This document shows positions 20,050 to 28,379 of a stretch of 64,000 nucleotides of DNA, piece after piece. The stretch comes from Caulobacter sp. X. GTDB taxonomy: Bacteria; Pseudomonadota; Alphaproteobacteria; Caulobacterales; Caulobacteraceae. How positions within the stretch are numbered: position 1 is the stretch's first letter; every line of letters begins with the position of its first letter. A model generated the notes under the pieces. It worked only from the letters and a program-made list of their open reading frames with translations. It was not told where the DNA came from and searched no databases. Location: positions 1,860,001-1,924,000 of the forward strand of contig NZ_PEGF01000001.1 of assembly GCF_002742635.1 (NCBI RefSeq), written 5' to 3'. A program made the translations under genes and the position numbers.

Positions 20050-23000
20050 TCACAGCGGCTTTACGACCCGCAGTCGCAGCTGTCCGACGCCCTCGCTGGC
20101 CGAGCCGCGATACCCGACCTCCATGTCCACCATCCAGCGCGATGGCGTCACAAGGCGCCCGCCGAGCGAAAGATGGTATTGCTCGCGACGCCAGTCGACC
20201 GTGGAGATCCGATAGCTCGAAGGGCCTTCGACATCGGCGTAGTCCAGTCCCTGCGCTCCGACGCCGCGGAACTCGTGAAGCCACTCAGCGCCGATCCTCG
20301 GCGTGACGACGCCGAAGCGGAGATCGCGCTTGAATTCGAGCTTGGCCCCCAGCGCCCCCGTCAGGGACTGAACGTCGCGGGCGTCGAAGCGGAGCCCGTA
20401 CCGGTCGGCGCCGGTCTCGGCGTACGCGTTCAGGTCGCCCTTCAGCCACTCGAAGCGACCGTAGCTCGACCAATGGATCCCGGCGTCCTGTCGATCCACG
20501 CCGAAGGACAAGGCGCCGAAGGTCATATCGCCCTTGCGTCGGCCAAGCGCGGTCATGCCGTTGGCCTCGACGGCGCGGCGGGTGCGATAGTCGAGCTTTC
20601 CGTGGCCAATGACGGTGTCGACAAAGGCGCCCTGCAGCGGCTCGAAGCTGCCATAGGCGGCCGCCACCTGACTTTCGCTCCGCACCCGGGCGGCGCCCGA
20701 GTCGATGCGGCTGATGTCTTCGCCATATCCGCCGCCGACGCCGACCGTCGCCCATTCAGCGAGCTTGACGTCCGCGCCGACCGACAGGCCCGAGCTGGAC
20801 AGGGTGATCTTGGCGCGCCCCTTGCGGCGATCCATGGTCCCGACCTCGATCGCGCCGCCGGTCCAGAGCGCGACCTTTCCGACCGCGCGCGGACCGCCCC
20901 GCCCGTCGCCATCGCCGTCGTCGGAGTCGTCGGACGCCGGCGCCGCCAGGTTGCTTCGTCCGAGCGCTGCGCCCGCACGGGGCGACGCGAGACGGCGCCC
21001 CGCCGCACCCCGCCCTTCGTCCTGACCCGCCGCCATATCGCTCGCGCCCGGTCCGCGCCGCCAATCGGTAAGCCCGAACTGGTCGTCGCGAGCCGCCAAC
21101 AGACCGTCGTGATGCGGGTCGGAGAGATCGCGGGGGTTCATCCGGATCGCCATGGCGTCGCCGCCTCCGCCGCCATGCAGCTGCTGGGCGCGATCCATGA
21201 AATTGGCCGTCTGGGAGCGCGCGAAGCGGCGAGCGGCCTCGACCTGCGTATCGGAAAGCGCGCGCACCGCGGGGTCCAGCGACGGATCGGGTCGCGCGAT
21301 GACGGTGACGGTCACCGTCGCCGGCGCCGACTCGCCAAAGGGGTTCAGCAAGCGATAGCCAACAACCACGTCGCCGGAGAAATGCGTCCGGGCCGTCACG
21401 TCCAGGCTGTAGGTCGGCGCGTCGCTTGTTCCGCCCTTGACGATCTTCGCGCTGGCCGCGCTGGCCGGCGTGATTGACAGGATTTCGGCGCCCGTGAACG
21501 GGCCGCCCGTCGCGCCGGCCAGAAGGTCGACGGAGACCGTCTGGCCGTCGACGGCCTGGGCGGTCTTGGACTGGGCGACCGGCAGGCTCACGCCGACCAG
21601 AATGGTTACGGTCGCCGGTTCGGAGCGGCCTCCCGGCCCGATCGCCACGAACTGGAAGGAGTCCTTGCCGATGAAGCCAGGATTAGGGGCATAGACGGCG
21701 GTCCACCCTCCGCTGGCCTCGGTCGGCGCGGCGCGCGCGGCGCGCGGAGAGGCGATCGAAGTCCCTCCCGGGCCGATCAGCGTCACCGTGCCGTTGCGGG
21801 GCGGCGCGGCGATTTCGAGGACGTTGTAGACGCCCACGACCAGCGTCGAGAGATTGACGTCGACCGAAGAGCCGCCTTCGACCGAGGCGCCCGCCGCGTT
21901 GACGTTGGTGGGCAGCGGAGTCGGCGGCGGCGGCGGCGCCAAGACCGTGATGCTGGCCCCGGCGGCCGCCGACGTTCCGCCCGGACCGACCGCCGCGAAG
22001 CTGAAGCTGTCGGCCCCGGCGTAGCCGCTGTTGGGCGTATAGATCGCCGTCGCGCCGCTGATGGTCACCGAGCCGTGGCTGGGTCCCGAGACCAGGACCA
22101 CGCTGGTGTAGACACCCGACACCGACAGACCGATCGATTGGCCCGTGTCGTTGGAGAACACTTCGGCGCTGACGCCGCTGACGGTGGGCGCGCTAGGCGA
22201 TGCGATCGTCAACGACACCGTGGCGGGCTTGGAGACGCCGCCTGGACCGGTCGCCGTATAGGTGAAGCCGTCCGCGCCGAAATAGCCGGGCTCGGGAACG
22301 TAGGTCGCGGTGTTTCCGCTGAGAGAAACGGCGCCATGGGCCGCTCCGCCCGCGAGACTCACGGTCGTAAAGACGCCCGTCACCTGCAGACCAATCGCCT
22401 GGCCGGTCGAGTTGAAGGCGACCTCCGCGGAGAGGTCGGCGACGATGGGCGCGTTCGGCGTCTCCACCGTCAGGCTTACCGTGGCCGGAGCCGACGCGCC
22501 GCCTGGGCCCGTCGCGGTATAGGCAAAGCTGTCGGCGCCAAAATATCCGTCGGCCGGAACATAGGTGACGACGTCGCCCGCGATCGTCGTCGATCCATGG
22601 GCGGGCGCGGTCGTCACGGCGATCGAGGTATGCGCGCCGCCCGTGATGCTGGCGCTTAGATCAATAGCCAGACCCGGGCTGTTGAAGGGAACGACAACAC
22701 CCGACTTGGCGGCGGCGGTCGGCGGGCTGGCCACGCTGATGGTCTGGGTCACGGTCGCAGCCGGATCGTAATTGGCGTTCCCGGCCTGATCGGCGGCCAC
22801 CACGCAGCTGCCCGTCGCGACAAAGCTGACCGTCGCGCCGCTGATCGTGCAGACGCTGCCGCCGCCCCCCGTGATCGAATAGGTCGGCGTCAGGCTGGCG
22901 CTGGACGTCGCGGCGACCGTGTAGGTCGCGCCGCCAGCGCTGGCGTTCGTCGGCGCCGTCGAGGTGAAGGTCAGGGTCTGCGTCCCCTTGGCGATCGTTC

Positions 23001-26000
23001 CGGAGACCGTCGTCCCGGCGACCGTTCCGGGCGAACCATTCGAGTCCGTCACCGAAACGGCGTAGCTGAACGCCCCCGCGGTCGTCGGCGTCCCGCTGAC
23101 GGTTCCGGTGCTCGCGTCAAGACTGACCCCCGCCGGCAGGGCGCCGGCGCTGACCGTGAAGTGGTAGGGCGTGACGCCGCCGGTCGCCGTGTTCGCCTGG
23201 CTGAAGGCGACGCCGACCTTGGTCGTGCCGGCCGCCCCGGTCGACAGCGCCAGGGTGGCCGGCAGCACCGTGAAGCTGCGGCTGACGGTCGGCGCGGCGT
23301 TCCAGTTCGTGTTGCCGGCCTGGTTGGCGTCGACCGAGCAGGTTCCTTGCGCCACCAGGGTCAAGGTGGTTCCCGACACGGTGCAGACGCTGGTCGTGGT
23401 GCTGGTGAAGGCCACCGCCAGACCGGACCCCGCGGTGGCGCTCAAGGTCACGGGCGAGGCCGTGATGGCGACATTGGACAAGGCGCTGAAGCTGATCGTC
23501 TGGTCGCCCTTGGCGACGCTGAAGGACTGCTGAACCTGGGCCGCGGCGCCATAGGCGCCGTTGCCGCCCTGGTTGGCGTTCACCAGGCAGGTTCCAACGC
23601 CCGTAAAGCTGACCACGCCGCCGGAGAGCGCGCAGACCGCGCTGCTGCCGCTGTCGATGCTGAAGGTCACCGACAATCCCGAGGTCGCCGTCGCGGTGGG
23701 CGTATAGGTCGCTCCCGAGACCTTGGCGGCTGCGGGCGCGGTCGAGGTGAAGCTGATGGTCTGGGTTCCCGCCCCGACCGAGAACGATTGATGCGTTTGA
23801 GGCGCGGCGCTGTAGGCGCCATTCCCCGCCTGGTCGGCGTTGACCCGGCACGTCCCCACGCCGGTGAAGCTGACGACGCCGCCCGAGATCGTACAGACGG
23901 CGCTGCTGCCGCTGTCGATGCTGAACGAGACGCTGAGGCCGGAGGTCGCGGTCGCCGAGGGCGTATAGGTCGCCCCGCCCACCACCGCCGACGACGGCGC
24001 CGAGGACTGGAAGCTGATCGTCTGGGTCGCGTTGGCGACCGTCAGGCTGAAGGTCTGGGCGGCGGTCTGCGACAGGGCGTCCGTCGCGGTGACCGTGAAG
24101 GTCGTGCTCGACAGGGTCGTGGTGGGCGTGCCGGACAACTGGCCGGTGGAGGTGCTGAACGACACGCCGGTCGGCAGGGACCCGCCGCTCAGCGCATAGG
24201 TGATCGGGGCCAGGCCGCCGCTGGTGGTGACCGGCTGGACGGTCGTCAGGGCGGTGTTGATCGTTGCCGAGATCGAGGACACCGCCTGGGTCGCGGTCAA
24301 CGCCGCCACCGCCGTGAAGGTGTTCGAGGCGGAATCGGACGACGTATTGCCGGCCGCGTCGGTCGCGCGCGCCTTCACCGTGTGAGATCCGGCCGTTAGC
24401 GCCGTGAGCGTATAGCTCCACGCGCCCGCGCCGTCGGCCGTGGTCGCGCCGTCGCTGGAGCCGTCCAGATAGACCGTCACCGTGCTATTGGCCTCGGCGG
24501 TCCCGGAGACGCCTTTCTGCGAGACCCCGCGCGAGGAGGCGTTGGCGGGCGACGAGACCGCGGGCGCGCTCGGCGCGGTCGTGTCGACGGTCCAGCTGTA
24601 GCTGGCGGCGCTGCTGTAGACGCCCGAATTGACCGCCTTGACCTGGAAGGTGCGGCTGCCGTCCGCCAGGCCCGCGTACGATTTCGGGCTTGTGCAGGCA
24701 GAGAAGCCGCCGCCGTCGATCGCGCATTCCGCCGTCCCGGAGGCGAGGCTGAATTGGAAGGTCGCGTTGCCGCTGTTGGTCAGCGACGGCGGCGAACTGG
24801 TGATCGTGGGCGTCGCCGGCGCGGCGACATAGGTGAACTGGTCGGCCGCGCCGGTCGCGCTGGTTCCGGATGGGGTCTGCACCGAGACGTCCACGGTCCC
24901 CGCGGCGCCCGCCGGGGAGGTCGCGGTGATCTGGGTCGCGCTGTCGACCGTGAAGCTGGAAGCGGCGGTAGACCCGAAAGTCACCGCCGTCGCGCCGGTG
25001 AAATGGGTCCCGGTGATGACCACCGACGTCCCGCCCGCGGTCGAGCCGGAGGTGGGCGAGATCCCCGTCACCGTCGGCGGCGTCGCCGCCGCGCTGTTGG
25101 TGAGACTGAAGGTCGTCGACGCCGAGCCGGCCGTCGCCGTCACCGAATAACTCCCGGTCGTCCCATTGGCGGTGAACGTTCCCGCCGACGCGACGCCCGA
25201 GCCATTGGTGGTCACGGTGATGGTGTTGCTCGAATTCGAGAAGGTCCCGCTGGCGCCGGAGGCGGGCGCCGTGAAGGTCACCGAGGTGTTCGGGATCACC
25301 GCGTTCGAGCCATCGCGCACCGTCACGCTGAGCGGGGTGGCGAAGGCCGCATTGACCGATGCGCTCTGGCTGTTGCCGCCGGCGACCGTCACCGACGCCG
25401 GTGTCTGAACCACGGAGATTGTCGTCGGGTCGCTGGCGTTCGCGGAACTGCCCGCGTTCCCCCCCGAAAGCGTGACGCTAGGCGTCAGACTTGACGCGGC
25501 GTTGGCGGCGACGTTCAGGCGCAAGGTCAGCGGGTTGCCGCTGGCGCCGTTGGCGATGGTGTTCGAATAGACGCAGCGCGTGGACGTGCAGCTCCAGCCC
25601 GAACCGGAGCCGGAATTGTAGCTGAGACCGGAAGGCAGGCTGAACGTCAGTGATAGATTTGAGCCGGTACCAGCCCCGCTCGCGCTAGGCGTGATCGTGT
25701 AGTCGACCGTGCCGCCCTGCTGGGGCGTGCCGCTGTGCGACATCGAAACCCCGAGCGTGAGCCCGGCGTCCACATAGGGCGTGCAGGTGGCGGTGATGCT
25801 GGTGGTGGAGCTCTGGGTCGGATGGTCAATCGACAGCCCGATGCCGGTCAGCCCCGACGCCACCGTGTAATAGCCGGTGTAGGTGCCGATGCCGGGCGCG
25901 TCTGGAGTGACCCGCGCTCCGGTGGGAAGACCGATCACGCTGTTATTGATCCGGAAGCGAATACGGACGCCGCCCGAGGAGCTGGAAAACTGGGTGACGT

Positions 26001-26346
26001 TGGCGGTGAAATCGATCCGATCGCCGATGGTGAAGGGCAGCACGCCAGGGACGAACGTGGTCGCAACATTGTCCGTGTATCCCGCCGTCACCTTGATCAT
26101 CGACAGCGCATACGAGTTGGACGTGGCGACCGAGGTCGTCTCCGGCTGTCTCGGGTCGCCGGCCACAATCTTTGCCGTGAAGTCAATCGAACCGTCATTG
26201 ACGGCCATACAACCAGCGCTTTGCGCCTGGGCGATGGACGGCGCCAAGCCAGCGGCCATCAGCATCACGGCGACGCCGACGCCGTGGACATGACGAACGG
26301 ACTTCGCGCACGCCGCGCCAAGCCCGCGACCGATCTTCGCGAACAT
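20050..26346 (-). CDS. Giant Ig-repeat autotransporter (type V secretion adhesin-like)
   Basis: The 2,098-residue protein is assigned from an ATG preceded by GGGGGGAAGCG. It has a signal peptide (about residues 1-41, ending AQA). DUF11-like and Ig-like modules follow, then an IPT/TIG domain (about 420-505, GISPTSGSTAGGTSVVITG) and putative-Ig (He_PIG) units. At about 775-1030 and 1120-1209 are repeats of the TQTISF...ATYTPxATATSGL type, most with a Cys pair. Cadherin-like repeats (YFGADSFxYTATGPGG) span about 1210-1600. The C-terminal region from about 1825 is an autotransporter beta-barrel of alternating strands ending LRLRVVKPL. It is predicted to display a long passenger on the outer membrane as an adhesin or recognition fibre. 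The barrel's last residue is Leu rather than the usual Phe. Confidence 0.88.
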   Translation of the reverse strand: MFAKIGRGLGAACAKSVRHVHGVGVAVMLMAAGLAPSIAQAQSAGCMAVNDGSIDFTAKIVAGDPRQPETTSVATSNSYALSMIKVTAGYTDNVATTFVPGVLPFTIGDRIDFTANVTQFSSSSGGVRIRFRINNSVIGLPTGARVTPDAPGIGTYTGYYTVASGLTGIGLSIDHPTQSSTTSITATCTPYVDAGLTLGVSMSHSGTPQQGGTVDYTITPSASGAGTGSNLSLTFSLPSGLSYNSGSGSGWSCTSTRCVYSNTIANGASGNPLTLRLNVAANAASSLTPSVTLSGGNAGSSANASDPTTISVVQTPASVTVAGGNSQSASVNAAFATPLSVTVRDGSNAVIPNTSVTFTAPASGASGTFSNSSNTITVTTNGSGVASAGTFTANGTTGSYSVTATAGSASTTFSLTNSAAATPPTVTGISPTSGSTAGGTSVVITGTHFTGATAVTFGSTAASSFTVDSATQITATSPAGAAGTVDVSVQTPSGTSATGAADQFTYVAAPATPTITSSPPSLTNSGNATFQFSLASGTAECAIDGGGFSACTSPKSYAGLADGSRTFQVKAVNSGVYSSAASYSWTVDTTAPSAPAVSSPANASSRGVSQKGVSGTAEANSTVTVYLDGSSDGATTADGAGAWSYTLTALTAGSHTVKARATDAAGNTSSDSASNTFTAVAALTATQAVSSISATINTALTTVQPVTTSGGLAPITYALSGGSLPTGVSFSTSTGQLSGTPTTTLSSTTFTVTATDALSQTAAQTFSLTVANATQTISFQSSAPSSAVVGGATYTPSATATSGLSVSFSIDSGSSAVCTISGGVVSFTGVGTCRVNADQAGNGAYSAAPQTHQSFSVGAGTQTISFTSTAPAAAKVSGATYTPTATATSGLSVTFSIDSGSSAVCALSGGVVSFTGVGTCLVNANQGGNGAYGAAAQVQQSFSVAKGDQTISFSALSNVAITASPVTLSATAGSGLAVAFTSTTTSVCTVSGTTLTLVAQGTCSVDANQAGNTNWNAAPTVSRSFTVLPATLALSTGAAGTTKVGVAFSQANTATGGVTPYHFTVSAGALPAGVSLDASTGTVSGTPTTAGAFSYAVSVTDSNGSPGTVAGTTVSGTIAKGTQTLTFTSTAPTNASAGGATYTVAATSSASLTPTYSITGGGGSVCTISGATVSFVATGSCVVAADQAGNANYDPAATVTQTISVASPPTAAAKSGVVVPFNSPGLAIDLSASITGGAHTSIAVTTAPAHGSTTIAGDVVTYVPADGYFGADSFAYTATGPGGASAPATVSLTVETPNAPIVADLSAEVAFNSTGQAIGLQVTGVFTTVSLAGGAAHGAVSLSGNTATYVPEPGYFGADGFTYTATGPGGVSKPATVSLTIASPSAPTVSGVSAEVFSNDTGQSIGLSVSGVYTSVVLVSGPSHGSVTISGATAIYTPNSGYAGADSFSFAAVGPGGTSAAAGASITVLAPPPPPTPLPTNVNAAGASVEGGSSVDVNLSTLVVGVYNVLEIAAPPRNGTVTLIGPGGTSIASPRAARAAPTEASGGWTAVYAPNPGFIGKDSFQFVAIGPGGRSEPATVTILVGVSLPVAQSKTAQAVDGQTVSVDLLAGATGGPFTGAEILSITPASAASAKIVKGGTSDAPTYSLDVTARTHFSGDVVVGYRLLNPFGESAPATVTVTVIARPDPSLDPAVRALSDTQVEAARRFARSQTANFMDRAQQLHGGGGGDAMAIRMNPRDLSDPHHDGLLAARDDQFGLTDWRRGPGASDMAAGQDEGRGAAGRRLASPRAGAALGRSNLAAPASDDSDDGDGDGRGGPRAVGKVALWTGGAIEVGTMDRRKGRAKITLSSSGLSVGADVKLAEWATVGVGGGYGEDISRIDSGAARVRSESQVAAAYGSFEPLQGAFVDTVIGHGKLDYRTRRAVEANGMTALGRRKGDMTFGALSFGVDRQDAGIHWSSYGRFEWLKGDLNAYAETGADRYGLRFDARDVQSLTGALGAKLEFKRDLRFGVVTPRIGAEWLHEFRGVGAQGLDYADVEGPSSYRISTVDWRREQYHLSLGGRLVTPSRWMVDMEVGYRGSASEGVGQLRLRVVKPL
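22710..24030 (-). repeat. Tandem coding repeats in the autotransporter passenger
   Basis: Four imperfect units of about 80-90 codons lie in the gene. Three are contiguous (about 24,020-23,260) and one is separated by a putative-Ig unit (about 22,990-22,720). Each begins TQTISF, TQTLTF or DQTISF and contains a Val-Cys-(T/A)-(I/L/V)-S-G turn, followed 10-12 residues later by Gly-(T/S)-Cys. The first two are the most alike, suggesting recent expansion. Confidence 0.8.
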
Positions 26347-26710
26347 CGCTTCCCCCCGGACGCGCGACACCGAATAAAAGGTGGTCGGCGATCGCGCGAA
26401 TTTTGACTGGATACTGTCGGCGCTGAGGCGCCAAACGCTGGAACTCAATCAGCAACTGTCGCGGGGAGGCGCTCTTTTCCGCCTCGGCGCGATGGCTCTA
26501 CTTATTATGGTAGCGCCCTGGCCGTGATGTGCATTTAATCACATACCGAAGCTAAAATTCGCCCCACGGTTGCAGTCAAGCTCGCACACAGGAGACCCCT
26601 GGACAAGCGCTGCGTGGTGTTTCGGCCTCTTCCAGACCTCCAGAGAGACGCCGTCAGGCGCGTCCCCGTTTTGGGGACGAGGCCTTTAGACAACCCACAG
26701 GGAGGTTCTC
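26347..26710. other. Divergent promoter region between autotransporter and tail-collar genes
   Basis: The 364 bp hold no credible gene. An AT-rich core at 26500-26570 carries an inverted repeat GTGAT-N9-ATCAC (26524-26542). On the minus strand GCTACCAT, near position 26510, resembles a Caulobacter -10 element. A perfect hairpin (26662-26678) lies in the leader of the plus-strand gene. Confidence 0.5.
26662..26678 (+). promoter_or_regulatory. Leader hairpin upstream of tail-collar gene
   Basis: GTCCCC-GTTTT-GGGGAC forms a perfect 6-bp stem ending 32 nt before the start codon. It could be a leader stabiliser or a weak attenuator. There is no long T-run after it. Confidence 0.4.
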
Positions 26711-27337
26711 ATGTCGGATCCATTCATCGGCCAGATCATGCAGGTCGGCTTCGCCTACGCCCCGGTCAACTGGATGACCTGCCAGGGGCAGATCCTGCAG
26801 ATCAGCCAGAACAACGCGCTGTTCGCCCTGCTCGGCAATCGCTATGGCGGCAACGGCACATCGACCTTCGGCCTGCCCGACGCGCGGGGACGGACCTTGA
26901 TCGGCACGGGCGCGGGCCCGGGGCTGACGCCTCGCCAGCTGGCCGCGAACGGCGGCTTCGAGCAGCAGACCCTGGGCCTCGCGAACTTGCCTACGCACTC
27001 GCATACGCCAACGGTTTCAGGCGGCGGCGTGGCCATTACCGGGGGCATGGTGGCGATGAGCGGCGTGAGCGCGACGGACGAGACGCCCCAACCCACGCCC
27101 GGGGCGTATCTGGGAACGGCCCTCGAAACAGACACCTCGCCTGTGCTTTATGTCCCGGCCAATACCTCTGGCACGCCGGTTCCCCTGGGCGGCTTCCAGG
27201 TCAACGCTCACTACAGCGGACCCACGATCACCATACAGAATACGGGGAATAGCGCGCCCTTCCCCACCATGCCGCCGTTCCTGGCGGTGACCACCATCAT
27301 CGCTTCCGTCGGCATCTGGCCGGAAAACCCCAACTAG
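26711..27337 (+). CDS. Phage tail-collar domain (microcystin-dependent-like) protein
   Basis: A 208-residue protein whose N-terminal ~60 residues form a tail-collar domain: IGQIMQVGFAYAPVNWMTCQGQ, then a loop with NNALFALLG, YGGNG and TFGLPDARGRTLIG. The rest is Gly/Thr/Pro-rich with THSHTPTVSGGG, ending in PPFLAVTTIIASVGIWP, the usual C-terminal cap. Homologues are often called microcystin-dependent proteins (Mdp) or tail fibre proteins, though no phage genes surround this one. No signal peptide is seen. AGGGAGG precedes the ATG. It sits divergent to the autotransporter and 25 bp from a DUF6916-like gene, a combination I think is functional. Confidence 0.88.
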   Translation: MSDPFIGQIMQVGFAYAPVNWMTCQGQILQISQNNALFALLGNRYGGNGTSTFGLPDARGRTLIGTGAGPGLTPRQLAANGGFEQQTLGLANLPTHSHTPTVSGGGVAITGGMVAMSGVSATDETPQPTPGAYLGTALETDTSPVLYVPANTSGTPVPLGGFQVNAHYSGPTITIQNTGNSAPFPTMPPFLAVTTIIASVGIWPENPN

Positions 27338-27362
27338 ACGCCACGCCGAGGCGCGCGCCGGG

Positions 27363-27653
27363 TCAGGTGAAGATCGCCTGATATCGGCGCGCTTGAGGCG
27401 TCGGTATCAGCTGATTGATGTGGATCTGATACGGACCGCCTCGCCCACAGTCGAACTCATAGGCGGCGTCCATCAGCATGACGTTGAGCGGCGCCTCGAA
27501 CATCAGGCTGAAACGGTCGCGGATATCGAGGCCGGGCAGTCGGGGCATCCGCTCGATGCGCGCCAGCAGCACCTCGACCGGGCGAGGCAGTGTATTGATA
27601 CGCACCTGGCGGCCAACCCATGGCTCGAAATCTTCAGGCGTCAGCAATCGCAA
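27363..27653 (-). CDS. DUF6916-like small protein
   Basis: A 96-residue protein assigned from a TTG at 27653 preceded by AGGGAG at six nucleotides. The open frame extends further upstream but the added sequence is low-complexity shadow of the divergent gene. It starts (M)RLLTPEDFEPWVGRQVRI and contains RFSLMFEAPLNVML and a C-terminal YQAIF. This matches my recollection of DUF6916 (start LTxxDFExxxGexF, end YEAVF). The family often sits beside tail-collar/Mdp proteins. It may act as a partner or chaperone for the collar protein; this is inference and the family call is from memory. Confidence 0.65.
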   Translation of the reverse strand: MRLLTPEDFEPWVGRQVRINTLPRPVEVLLARIERMPRLPGLDIRDRFSLMFEAPLNVMLMDAAYEFDCGRGGPYQIHINQLIPTPQARRYQAIFT

Positions 27654-27679
27654 GACCTTCTCCCTAGGCGCGAAAATCG

Positions 27680-28321
27680 ATGAGGAAAAACCCTGGCGCG
27701 CAAGGTCACCATGTCGCGCTGACGGGCGCAAGCCATCCCACGTTGGCTTCGGCGCCGCTTTCGGCCCTCCCTCCCTTTCCGAGAGGCGCCGCGCGCGCCC
27801 TGCCCGTCGTCCCGGGTCTGGCCCTGCGTCCGGCGCGGTCCGCCGACCTTCCATTCCTGCTCAAGCTCTACGGCGAGACGCGCGCGGTCGAGCTGGGCGT
27901 CGCGCCGTGGCCGGAAGCCCAAAAGCAGGCGTTCATCAAGGACCAGTTCCGCCTGCAGCACCTGCACTATCTGCAGCGCAACCCGACCGCGGACTTCTGG
28001 GTGATCGAGCGGATCGATCCCGACGGTCGCCGCGAAACGATCGGTCGCCTGTACCTTGATCGCAGCGACCGCGAGTGGAAGGCCATCGATCTGAGCCTGC
28101 TCGCCAAGGCGCGCGGCGCGGGGCTTGGCGGCGCCCTGATCCGGGCGATTCAGACGGCGGCCGTCGAGGCCGGCGCCGACGCCCTGAGCCTGTACGTCGA
28201 AAAGACCAATCACGGCGCCCGCCGCCTCTATGCCCGACTGGGCTTTGAGGAGGAGCCATCCGCCTTCCCCAGCCACATTCGGATGCGGTGGCGAGGCCTG
28301 GAGACGCCCCCGACAACGTGA
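27680..28321 (+). CDS. GNAT-family N-acetyltransferase of the tail-collar module
   Basis: The 213-residue frame contains a GNAT fold from about residue 48 (LALRPARSADLPFLLKLYGETR) with the acetyl-CoA loop around ARGAGLGGALIRAIQ and the terminal NHGARRLYARLGFEEE motif. The first 47 residues look disordered and the start is uncertain; an in-frame TTG near 27743 is an alternative. It diverges from the DUF6916-like gene with only 26 bp between. A GNAT next to tail-collar/DUF6916 genes suggests protein acetylation within the module; the substrate is unknown. Confidence 0.8.
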   Translation: MRKNPGAQGHHVALTGASHPTLASAPLSALPPFPRGAARALPVVPGLALRPARSADLPFLLKLYGETRAVELGVAPWPEAQKQAFIKDQFRLQHLHYLQRNPTADFWVIERIDPDGRRETIGRLYLDRSDREWKAIDLSLLAKARGAGLGGALIRAIQTAAVEAGADALSLYVEKTNHGARRLYARLGFEEEPSAFPSHIRMRWRGLETPPTT

Positions 28322-28379
28322 CGCGACCCGACGTTGATAGGACCAACGCCTGATCGCGCCGCATCGATCGCTTGAAGTC

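Noticed and set aside
22700..24030. CRISPR-like repeat array
   Set aside because: The repeats are ~255-bp coding units within one open frame, not short direct repeats with unique spacers.
23161..24399. 412-codon plus-strand frame in the autotransporter repeat region
   Set aside because: It is repetitive only because the sense-strand gene is, and is antisense to a gene with a clear signal peptide and barrel.
26524..26542. CRP/FNR-type site in the autotransporter promoter region
   Set aside because: GTGAT-N9-ATCAC does not have CRP (TGTGA-N6-TCACA) or FNR spacing. Kept only as an unspecified inverted repeat.
26711..27337. Prophage remnant
   Set aside because: The tail-collar protein stands alone with no integrase, capsid, terminase or other tail genes within the window.
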